From: Thermococcus gorgonarius
GTDB lineage: Archaea > Methanobacteriota_B > Thermococci > Thermococcales > Thermococcaceae
Reading direction: 5' to 3'
DNA: 64,000 nt
Assembly (NCBI RefSeq): GCF_002214385.1
Contig: NZ_CP014855.1
Coordinates: 310,001 to 374,000, forward strand
Positions 27,029 through 34,631 of the stretch are shown in pieces. The translations under genes and the position numbers were made by a program. The notes beneath the pieces are model-generated. The model made no database searches, was not told where the DNA came from, and was given only the letters and a program-made list of their open reading frames with translations. Position 1 is the first letter of the stretch. Each line of letters starts with the position of its first letter.

Positions 27029-27384
27029 CTATTTTTAAACTCTCAGGACAAACATGTGATTAAAAGTTATGAAAAGCATGATTTTAGTGACATAAATTGT
27101 AAAAAATGGAGATAATAATAACAAGTTTAACTTTGTTACATTACGGGATCTTTTTAGTTTAAAAAATTTAAAAGCAAGTGGGAATCTTACCCAAGAATCT
27201 CTCTCATAAAAAGTGGGTGCATTCTACGTAAGATAGCAGGTTCCTTTGGGACTAGGCAATGTAGATGACTTGGTTTAAGTCAAAAACTTTAACTGAGGCT
27301 TTCATCAACTGAACAATACCGGTATTGATCTCTCTGAGGCCTCGGGGATATTTGAGTCCTTAACCAAGCTTTTGAACGAGCTAA

Positions 27385-27783
27385 TTGGTAAAGATAGAGG
27401 TGTTTAATTTAGTTAGGTACTTGTGCGTTTCCTTGCAACTGGGGTGCAAGGAAAATTTGGGATGTAGATCCCAATGCCCCCCCGAGTATGTAGAGGCCAA
27501 GAATGCGTACGTCGGACCACTCTCAAAGAAAACCATTGAATACTGTCAGGAGTTCTATCCTGACAGCCACGTTATTCTTTCAGCCAAATACGACTTTTTA
27601 CTGCCCCATGAGAAGATCACAAACTACAACTCTGCCTGCAACCGGAATCCTATGATAATTCCACCTGAGTTAAAGAAGCAAACCAGAACAAAGACCTTGA
27701 ATGGCATCCCTTTGATAGAATACGAGAAGGTAGTGGTCATTAAAACAAAACTTGTTCCGGAGTTTATGAAGAAATTCTCGTGA
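27385..27783 (+). CDS. DUF6884-like protein, probably divergent or truncated
   Basis: A 132-residue frame. Its middle (VGPLSKKTIEYCQEFYPDSH, then VILSAKYDFLLPHEKI) resembles DUF6884, small proteins of defence-rich regions in which the pattern is SxLFxKAxxYAK...ILSAKYGLL.P. The usual N-terminal SCTK motif reads CVSLQLGCKE and the C-terminal third of the family is not evident; the remaining sequence to the mcrC end contains no continuation. The start is uncertain (TTG at 27385, no clear binding site). A decaying gene is possible. Confidence 0.5.
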   Translation: MVKIEVFNLVRYLCVSLQLGCKENLGCRSQCPPEYVEAKNAYVGPLSKKTIEYCQEFYPDSHVILSAKYDFLLPHEKITNYNSACNRNPMIIPPELKKQTRTKTLNGIPLIEYEKVVVIKTKLVPEFMKKFS

Positions 27784-27903
27784 CTTTTTGGCAGGAAGAA
27801 GGCAAGCTAGAGCTGGATACCCCTGCGGGAATGTGCACGAGTCACATTCCCCCTCCAGGTGAAGCTGATGCCGACCCTTTTGTTCGCGTTAACACCGAAG
27901 AGC

Positions 27904-29283
27904 TCACACATTCACCAACACCTCCTGTTCTCCATACTCCAATTGCTGTCTCCCCTTACCGAGTATCTCATCCATAAATACCCTAAATTTTCTTAGGAAC
28001 TTCTCCCACTCTTTCTCATCAAGAAAGTTTGATCCCAAGTCCAAACTCTTAATAAGGAGTGGAACCCTCTTTTCTACTCGCCCAGCTTTGATGTCAAAGT
28101 GCCACTTCCTATCAATCACGCTGGAAATAGCCGGATAGAGCAGGACAACAGCATCCGCATTCCAGTGAGATGCATAAGCGTACATCTGGTACAAGTCAGA
28201 CTGAGAAACCCCCAGCTTTTGGTCTTCTTTATCGAGAAGCTTGTACTTGGTGTCGATTATTATTTTCATCCCATCCGTCGTCTGTATTGTGATGTCGGGG
28301 ATCAGCCAGAATTTACCCTCGGCAAGTAGGTTCCCAATGTGGTGCTGTGTTTTGATAACACTTCCCTCGAACTCCTTGGGCAATACTTCATACTCGCTGT
28401 TGGTTAGCAGTCCGGCTACAAAACTCTCGAACACCTTCTCCATCGGCACTAAGAACGTGAAAGTTTCCACCTTTCCGGTCTGGAGACGAATGGCAGTTCC
28501 GGCGATGAATACCCTCGCAAGTTCAACCAAGGGCTTGAAGATGGCGTTGAGCCTGTTAAAGTGAATCCGGTACGTTTCATGAACGCTTACCGGAACCACC
28601 GGAACACCATCGAGGATTTCCATGGCACTCCTTAATCTCAGGTAATTCTCGTGGGACTGCGTGAGGCGGGCCATTAAGTAGGCTCCGTACTTTAAGGTTC
28701 TGTTCAGAAGGTTATCCATTGTCCTGTCGTTGTACCTAACAGGGATAACGTGCCTCCTGTGCCACCTTGATGCATAGGCCCCAAAGTCTATCTGCCCCTT
28801 AACATGATTTAACTTCTCCTCAACACGTCTGTAAGTATAATGTCTGTGGTAGCGCAGTGTTTCAAGGAGCTTCTGGGAATAAATTGAGATAAGGATCTCG
28901 AGGAACGGGGCTTTCCCCGAAAGAATTCCTGCTACTTCAGAGGGCTTTACTGGGATCTCCCCTCCTACAGCAAGCATTTTCAGCAGGTTTCCCATTATGA
29001 GTGTCTTGTGGGACTCAAGGTCATCATAGGAGCTCGTTCTCAGCAATTTCGGGAAAATCTGGAGAGTTAGATTACCGATCTGAACCACTCCAACGAAGTT
29101 CTTGGGCTTGATAGTCTTTCGGCCGATTTCGAGGAACTTGATTTCCTCGTTAAGCTTTTCGAGCTTGCCGAACTGGTTTTCAGAAAGGACCAGAGTTTTT
29201 GAGTCCTCATCGAACTCTGCCTTTTTCCCGGTAGTGTAGTTGATTGGGGTAAACTCAAAGAGGTCAACTACCGTCACTTTCAC
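27904..29283 (-). CDS. mcrC: McrC-family nuclease subunit of a McrBC-type system
   Basis: A 459-residue protein. The N-terminal part carries the McrC pattern (GVVQIGNLTLQIFPKLL, then a helical region with GNLLKML), followed by HVKGQIDFGAY and MDNLLNRTLKYGAYLM. The C-terminal PD-(D/E)XK nuclease has LIPDITIQT followed by IIIDTKYK and QSDLYQMYAYA. It would cut DNA when driven by McrB. It starts with a GTG overlapping the mcrB stop by 4 nt (GTGA), so the two are coupled. Last gene of a four-gene minus-strand operon. Confidence 0.93.
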   Translation of the reverse strand: MKVTVVDLFEFTPINYTTGKKAEFDEDSKTLVLSENQFGKLEKLNEEIKFLEIGRKTIKPKNFVGVVQIGNLTLQIFPKLLRTSSYDDLESHKTLIMGNLLKMLAVGGEIPVKPSEVAGILSGKAPFLEILISIYSQKLLETLRYHRHYTYRRVEEKLNHVKGQIDFGAYASRWHRRHVIPVRYNDRTMDNLLNRTLKYGAYLMARLTQSHENYLRLRSAMEILDGVPVVPVSVHETYRIHFNRLNAIFKPLVELARVFIAGTAIRLQTGKVETFTFLVPMEKVFESFVAGLLTNSEYEVLPKEFEGSVIKTQHHIGNLLAEGKFWLIPDITIQTTDGMKIIIDTKYKLLDKEDQKLGVSQSDLYQMYAYASHWNADAVVLLYPAISSVIDRKWHFDIKAGRVEKRVPLLIKSLDLGSNFLDEKEWEKFLRKFRVFMDEILGKGRQQLEYGEQEVLVNV

Positions 29284-32042
29284 TCACGCTCGGCCTCGAT
29301 GAGTGCCTTTAGCGCCTCGAGGAAGCTATCGTCTGTGAATTCGTCCTCGCTCTTCAGCTCAATTCCATCCTCAGAGCTCCTGATGAAAGAATTCTCGGAA
29401 TTCTTTGACTTTAGTACTCTCTCGAGTTTTTCAGGAGAATCATAGAAGTACTCTTGGAGCAGCGGTAGTATCTCGTGGAACCAGATTATCTTCAGCTCTT
29501 TCAGGAACTCTTCTCTGCTGTTGAGGTGATCATTGAGCCGGAAGTAGTAACTGTGCCCGATCTGGTGGTCTCTATCGTATTCCCTTTTGATCCTTTTGTT
29601 CAGGGCTTTCAGGGCACTCACCGCAATACCTGCCAGAGGTTTCACCTCTTCGCTAGCGTTGTCTATTATGTGTTCCTTGAGGACAGTGTAGTCCGGCATC
29701 ATTTCAATGAAACCGAACCTTCTCCTGAGGGCAACGTCCATCAGGGCAATGCTCCGGTCAGAGGTGTTCATGGTCCCTATGATGTGGAGGTTGGGTGGGA
29801 CTCCAAAGCGCTTCTTTGAATACGGTAGGGTTGTCACCGTTTCGTTGTCCATGAACAACCGCTTGTCGGTCTCGAGAAGGGTTATCAGTTCACCGAATAT
29901 CTTTGGGATATCGCCGCGGTTTATCTCGTCGATTATCAAGTAGAACTTCGGCATGCCCTCGGCTTCATTCTTTATCTTCCTCTTTATCCGCTCTATTTCG
30001 TCCTTGCTTAAACTTGGAAGTCCAGTGTTTTCCGTCCATTCTTTCTCGACTCCAGCCCAGGCTAAAAGGGCATTGTAGGCGTTTCTGGAAATCCTCTTGA
30101 ACACTCCCTCCTCAACCTTGAACAGGAGTTCCTTCTTGCCAGTTTCGGGATCCTCGTACGTTTCAGGTTTTATTCCCTCCACAAAGTCCTCGTACGAGAA
30201 GGCTGGATGGAAGGTGACGAATTCAAAGGCTTTGAACTCCCTTTTTGTGCCTTCATCCAAGACACCGAGAGGTTTGAGGGCATCAAATCCGATCTTTGAG
30301 GCTATCCACTGTGCCTCTTCATGGGACAACGGGAATAATGTGCCCCTGAGCATCGTCCTTACGGCGAGCGAATCGCTTATTGGTTCCTCTCTTTTCATTT
30401 CATCATACGTCGGGCCGTTCACAAGTTTGATGATTTTGAATTTGGCTCCTTCCTCTGTCTTCCCGGTGCATCTCGCGATGGCGGTGACTCTCTTGTAAGG
30501 ATGCGTTAGATAAACAAAAGCTATGTCTCCTTCTTCAATTTCCTCAAAGGCATGGAGGAGTTTACCGGAAAATACCTCCTCAAGACCTTCCTTAATCTGG
30601 CTGGGGTCGTACTTTGCAGTGCTCATCACGAGGAGGTAGTATTTGATGTCCTCCCTTAGAGAGGAGTCCTTTCCAAGGCTGTGAATCCCATTAGGCACTT
30701 TGTGCCTGATGTACTTGCTCGCCAACCATGTTTTTCCGGTTCCCGGCGGACCGTAGAGGATGAGTTGACCCTTCCGAGCGAGCAGGTTATCAATTTTGCT
30801 TGGCATTTTGGGAGGGATAATGACTTCGGATTCTGAGAACTTTCCAACATCAAGTGCTTTAATGATCTCGGAAGGTGCTCTGATAAAGTATGATTGAGGT
30901 GCCTTAAATCCAATCTCACTTGCCGATATTGGTGGCTCAAAAGGTTCAAAATCCTCCAATTCCAAAAGATAGAATTCATTGTACCTTGAAAACCATGTGT
31001 CTGTGAATTCGGAGTAATGCTCATCCCAGCTTGAAACGATACTTTGAAGACGTTCTTTAATCTCCTCCTTTTTAACAACTTTAGGGAATCCCTTAACCTT
31101 TGATTTGCCAACGAACTTTTTTTGATATTCTGAAGGCCCTTTTGAGGTGATGTAATGGTAGACTACATCCCCTTCTTTTACCTCTTCAATGATTTTCCAC
31201 CTCTTCCCTTTTGGAGCCCAGATTAACTTTCCAACGTAGTCCATTGTTGGAGGGGAGGCTATTTCGACCCAATAGCTAGGTTCATGCTTTTTGATTTTGT
31301 CCAAGGCATCCTTTAACGCTGGCAGAAACGTCTTGTAGAATTCCAGCATCGAAGTAACTAACCACTCTATTATTTCTTCCTCAGTATCGGCCGGAGATTC
31401 ATACATCTTACTTGCTGTAAACCAGGTAAATACTATTTTATCCTCCCGTACTACAGGGGCACCAACTCTTTTCCCAAGTTTATCTAAATCCACATATTCT
31501 AAGAGCAGGTCTGCAAGTTTTCTGTTTAACTTCCTCTGCTCCCTCGGAAATTCTAAATGAAGCCCTACCATAAACTGAGCGCTTTCCTCCTCAGGCCGCG
31601 CCAGCCATTCAAAATGAACGAGCTTTGAGCTTATGTTGAGTTCTGGAGGAAGCTTAAGTTTGTAGTAAATAGTGTGGCCCTTTTTGGAGAAATATCCTAG
31701 CTGGTTCATTGAAACGTTAAACCCTTCTTCAGAAGCCCGTTTGATAAACCCCTCACCGGCCTTGCTGAGAATTCTAATCCCAAGCTTCCATTCTTCCCTG
31801 ACTATGTTAAATCCGAGTCGTTTGAGGTAGTTCTTGGCCTCCAAAGTCGTGAACTCCTTTATTGAAAGGTCAACACCGGCCACTTTGGCAGCCTTAAGCA
31901 CTACATATTTGACTGGATATTTCTTTCCCTCCACTACAAGGAATGTGTTTTGTGCTTGGTGTTTTGGAGGTACCCCTTCGCGATTTATTTCATCAATCGC
32001 TTTCAGCACGTGCTCTCTTGTTATCCCATCAGGAATCGGCAT
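29280..32042 (-). CDS. mcrB: McrB-family AAA+ GTPase with two EVE-like domains, one inside the motor
   Basis: A 920-residue multidomain protein. Residues about 5-75 resemble the ScoMcrA-type N-terminal head (ITREHVLKAIDEI, KKYPVKYVVLKAA). Residues about 85-245 are unrecognised. Residues about 252-385 are an EVE/PUA-like domain (YWVEIASPPTMDYVGK, VVYHYITSKGP). The AAA+ part has Walker A GPPGTGKT at about 431, Walker B FYLIIDEINRGD at about 706 and the McrB signature MNTSDRS at about 759. Between Walker A and FHPAFSYEDFVEG (about 610), an extra 130-140 residues (YLLVMSTAKYD, EGDIAFVYL, KRVTAIARC) look like a second EVE domain. The ATG at 32042 follows GAGGTGTAAGCT, which overlaps the upstream stop. 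Confidence 0.92.
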   Translation of the reverse strand: MPIPDGITREHVLKAIDEINREGVPPKHQAQNTFLVVEGKKYPVKYVVLKAAKVAGVDLSIKEFTTLEAKNYLKRLGFNIVREEWKLGIRILSKAGEGFIKRASEEGFNVSMNQLGYFSKKGHTIYYKLKLPPELNISSKLVHFEWLARPEEESAQFMVGLHLEFPREQRKLNRKLADLLLEYVDLDKLGKRVGAPVVREDKIVFTWFTASKMYESPADTEEEIIEWLVTSMLEFYKTFLPALKDALDKIKKHEPSYWVEIASPPTMDYVGKLIWAPKGKRWKIIEEVKEGDVVYHYITSKGPSEYQKKFVGKSKVKGFPKVVKKEEIKERLQSIVSSWDEHYSEFTDTWFSRYNEFYLLELEDFEPFEPPISASEIGFKAPQSYFIRAPSEIIKALDVGKFSESEVIIPPKMPSKIDNLLARKGQLILYGPPGTGKTWLASKYIRHKVPNGIHSLGKDSSLREDIKYYLLVMSTAKYDPSQIKEGLEEVFSGKLLHAFEEIEEGDIAFVYLTHPYKRVTAIARCTGKTEEGAKFKIIKLVNGPTYDEMKREEPISDSLAVRTMLRGTLFPLSHEEAQWIASKIGFDALKPLGVLDEGTKREFKAFEFVTFHPAFSYEDFVEGIKPETYEDPETGKKELLFKVEEGVFKRISRNAYNALLAWAGVEKEWTENTGLPSLSKDEIERIKRKIKNEAEGMPKFYLIIDEINRGDIPKIFGELITLLETDKRLFMDNETVTTLPYSKKRFGVPPNLHIIGTMNTSDRSIALMDVALRRRFGFIEMMPDYTVLKEHIIDNASEEVKPLAGIAVSALKALNKRIKREYDRDHQIGHSYYFRLNDHLNSREEFLKELKIIWFHEILPLLQEYFYDSPEKLERVLKSKNSENSFIRSSEDGIELKSEDEFTDDSFLEALKALIEAERE

Positions 32043-32045
32043 AGC

Positions 32046-33599
32046 TTACACCTCAAAACTTTCTCCATCCTTCAGGAGAACGACTTTTTCACTCCATCTC
32101 TCTTCAAACCAATCTGGGCTTTCCGTGTGCACCGGGATTAAAACGTCCGGGTCAATATCATTGATGACCTCTTCCAGCTCTTCCTTGGAGATGTGGCCAG
32201 ACGCATGGAGCCCCTTCTCGAAGGTGGGCTTTCCGTCGGCATCAACGCTGAACCCGTGAACCTCGAAACGGAAGTACTGGAGCCAGTTCCAGAGCCTCAG
32301 AAAGCTGAAGGTCTGCTCCTCCGTAAAAGCCTCGCTCGAGGAGTAGATGTAAACCCCTCCATCGGGCATCACATCCAGGAGGTGCGGCATGTCGTAGAAC
32401 GAGAAGCAGAGGATGTAGTTTTCCTGTTCCCTACGAAGCTCTTCGGGTGTTATCCCGATCTCGGGGTAGTTTATGAAAACCCATTCCTCCCACTTCTCAA
32501 CCTTTGCCTTGGAGTTCCTGTAAACTCTCAGACCTTTTAGGTGGTTCTGCCCGTCTATCAGGCCCAGAGCGTGGAGAAAGTATGCGTCCTTCGTGGTCAC
32601 TACCAGCTGTCTGCCAGTTTCTTCGGCAATTTTCTTGAAGCTCTCTAGCCGCTCGAAGTTTCTAGCCGAGAAATCGGCCACTACAAGCCCTTTGGCATCA
32701 TCCACGATGGCTTTTGCATTCTGATAAACTTCTTCTTCCGAAACGTTCACGTCCTCTCCTCTTCCGGCCCTCGTGCCCTCGGTTATCAGAACCTGAGCGC
32801 TTTCCGCGGCCCTGATGAACTCCTTTGTTTTGTCCGCGTTCTTTCCGTGAAGACGGAAGTCTCCGGTGTACGCGACGCTGACGTCTCCTTCAACGATGTA
32901 GGCGACGGCGCCGAAGATTGAATGATCCACAGGATAAGCGCGGATTTCAAAACCGAGATCTTGGTCCTCAACTAGGGAAACGTTACTCCCCCGTATGTAG
33001 TTCACCTTGTTGGGGTTTTCTGCCAGTTCAACATTGGCCCTCCATGTAAGGAATAACATCCCCTCCTCCGGGAGCTTTTCGGTTAGAAAAATGTCTCTGC
33101 TGGCATAGTACTTTAGCTTCCTGTTGGCTTCGAGAACATAGGGGTTCGAGTCGCTGGGCTTCCTTAGGGCATAGTAAGGCAACTCCATCCCCATGTGACT
33201 CCCCCGGCTTGTCTCCCTCAAAGCCTTGAGGATTATCATTGTGGTTGGAGAGCCAACGATCGGGACTTTCTCATCAAGGAGTGCGATGTTTCCAACGTGA
33301 TCAAGGTGGGCATGACTTATCAGAACTGCGTTGACAGGCACCTTTGGGGATTGCCGGACCTCTTCCAAGATATCAGCCGGAATAAGGTCTCTCCGGTAAA
33401 CGTTGAGCCTTGGTATCAGGCCGAGTCTCCAGAGGTCATGTATTCCGCGGGAGGGCCTCTCGCTTATGAACTCTTCATAATAACGGGCATATTTTGCGAA
33501 GTTCATGCCAAAGTCCAAAAAGATGCCATTGTTGTCTTCTTCCAAGTGGATTTTTGAACCTCCAATGGTGGTGGCCCCATCATAGACGGTTATTTTCAT
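32046..33599 (-). CDS. RNase J-like beta-CASP metallo-beta-lactamase nuclease
   Basis: A 517-residue beta-CASP nuclease. It has the metal-binding SHAHLDHVGN, the YTGDFRLHG Asp, a DHSIFG segment, the beta-CASP region with ADFSARNFERLESF, the signature LHASGHISKEEL and the terminal LIPVHTES. All catalytic motifs are present, so an active RNA or DNA exo/endonuclease is expected. The ATG at 33599 is supported by GCGAGGGAACCGCC; earlier codons are leader. It lies between the EVE gene (44 nt upstream) and mcrB (3 nt downstream), so it is a built-in member of the McrBC operon. Confidence 0.92.
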   Translation of the reverse strand: MKITVYDGATTIGGSKIHLEEDNNGIFLDFGMNFAKYARYYEEFISERPSRGIHDLWRLGLIPRLNVYRRDLIPADILEEVRQSPKVPVNAVLISHAHLDHVGNIALLDEKVPIVGSPTTMIILKALRETSRGSHMGMELPYYALRKPSDSNPYVLEANRKLKYYASRDIFLTEKLPEEGMLFLTWRANVELAENPNKVNYIRGSNVSLVEDQDLGFEIRAYPVDHSIFGAVAYIVEGDVSVAYTGDFRLHGKNADKTKEFIRAAESAQVLITEGTRAGRGEDVNVSEEEVYQNAKAIVDDAKGLVVADFSARNFERLESFKKIAEETGRQLVVTTKDAYFLHALGLIDGQNHLKGLRVYRNSKAKVEKWEEWVFINYPEIGITPEELRREQENYILCFSFYDMPHLLDVMPDGGVYIYSSSEAFTEEQTFSFLRLWNWLQYFRFEVHGFSVDADGKPTFEKGLHASGHISKEELEEVINDIDPDVLIPVHTESPDWFEERWSEKVVLLKDGESFEV

Positions 33600-33643
33600 G
33601 GCGGTTCCCTCGCCTGCGAGAAATAATCTAAAAAACAAAAGGG

Positions 33644-34111
33644 TCAAATCCCCTTTTCTAACATCGTTACAAGCTTCATCGGGGCGGATCTAAGATACAT
33701 TGGAGTGGGTCTGAAGACTCCTTTTAGGATCTTCAGTGGGATTGGTGGGCTGAATCTCTGGAAATTCTCCAGTTCGACTATGTAAAATGTCTCATAGTCA
33801 CCCCACCGGTTCTTCGCGAATTCTTCCCACCGGCTGTCCCAGTTCTCGCCTATTATTGACTGTACATAATCTAGCATTCCATCAAGGTCGTATTGTACCG
33901 CAGGTTCTTTGACCGTGGATTTCCCTATGAAGCTTCTTCTCGCAGGCTCGGGGCCCTTTGAGGTTATGTAGTGGTAAACGATGTCTCCTTTGGAAACCTT
34001 CTCCATGTTCTTCCAGTATCCCTTATCCGCGGGGGATACGAGAATCTTCCCGATGTAATCAATTGTGGGAGGTCCAGAAGTTTCGATCCAGTATTTGGCT
34101 AGGTTTTCCAT
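33644..34111 (-). CDS. Stand-alone EVE-domain protein of the McrBC operon
   Basis: A 155-residue EVE (PUA-superfamily) protein. It aligns over its full length with residues about 250-385 of the neighbouring McrB: YWIETSGPPTIDYIGK, IVYHYITSKGP, FIGKSTVK, and a shared end with FYIVELENFQRFSPPIP. EVE/YTH-type domains read modified bases in DNA or RNA. First gene of the operon; the ATG at 34111 follows GGGTGTTACCCA and a TATA box at 34143-34153. It probably arose by duplication of the McrB domain, or the reverse. Confidence 0.9.
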   Translation of the reverse strand: MENLAKYWIETSGPPTIDYIGKILVSPADKGYWKNMEKVSKGDIVYHYITSKGPEPARRSFIGKSTVKEPAVQYDLDGMLDYVQSIIGENWDSRWEEFAKNRWGDYETFYIVELENFQRFSPPIPLKILKGVFRPTPMYLRSAPMKLVTMLEKGI

Positions 34112-34142
34112 TGGGTAACACCCTTGGTAATAACAACTGGAA

Positions 34143-34153
34143 GGTATTTAAAC
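34143..34153 (-). promoter_or_regulatory. TATA box of the EVE-RNaseJ-McrBC operon
   Basis: GTTTAAATACC on the minus strand, about 32-42 nt before the EVE start codon; transcription is predicted near 34120. No other promoter is needed for the four genes. Confidence 0.6.
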
Positions 34154-34270
34154 TTTGTTAGCTCTAGAGGAAATCTGCATAACATTGATTTCGAATTTCA
34201 TGGCATACTATGAGGACAATGAGAAAGGTTAATAGTATTGTGCGGGATTTTTATCTGCGAGATAAGAACA

Positions 34271-34440
34271 TTACAAGGATGTAACGTAGATATTCTTTAA
34301 ATTTTGGGTTTTTAACAGAAAACCTGTCTAGGAATCTTTGGGTGCAATATCGTCGTGCATATCCATCCAGTGGAAGCAATTGATAAGTTAGGTGATCTAA
34401 GGTTAAATCAAAAAGCAAAAGATTTTGTTATGATGTAACA
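34271..34440. promoter_or_regulatory. Two TGTTA/TAACA palindromes in the divergent core of the island
   Basis: TTACA-AGGA-TGTAA (34271-34284) is followed by TTCTTTAAATTTT, and TGTTA-TGATG-TAACA (34426-34440) is followed by GGATCTTCTTAATAT. They resemble the elements at 27002 and 27132 on the other side of the McrBC operon, including the shared GATTTTGTTA and GGATCTT flanks. The gap 34112-34631 holds no gene that I can see, only promoters for both arms and these elements. They could be operators or small-RNA promoters. Confidence 0.45.
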
Positions 34441-34565
34441 GGATCTTCTTAATATCATTTTCAAATATTGGAGTAGATAAAAAGTCATAAGACACCTGAA
34501 GGGGGCAATACGCGCTGTTTTGTCAGTTATTAAGATAGAATCAAGAGAGTTTTTCTTGTCTCTTT

Positions 34566-34580
34566 CTTAAAACTTAAAAG
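34566..34580 (+). promoter_or_regulatory. Candidate TATA region of the methyltransferase operon
   Basis: CTTAAAACTTAAAAG lies about 50-65 nt before the ATG at 34632; a second candidate, GTTAAAAAC, lies at about 34589. The exact element is uncertain. Confidence 0.45.
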
Positions 34581-34631
34581 CTCTGAACGTTAAAAACTTC
34601 AGGGAGTTAAAACTAAATGGGAGTGGTTGTC

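Noticed and set aside
27780-27977. A 65-codon frame after the DUF6884-like gene
   Set aside because: It overlaps the end of mcrC on the other strand, is Pro/Thr rich with no domain, and has no binding site.
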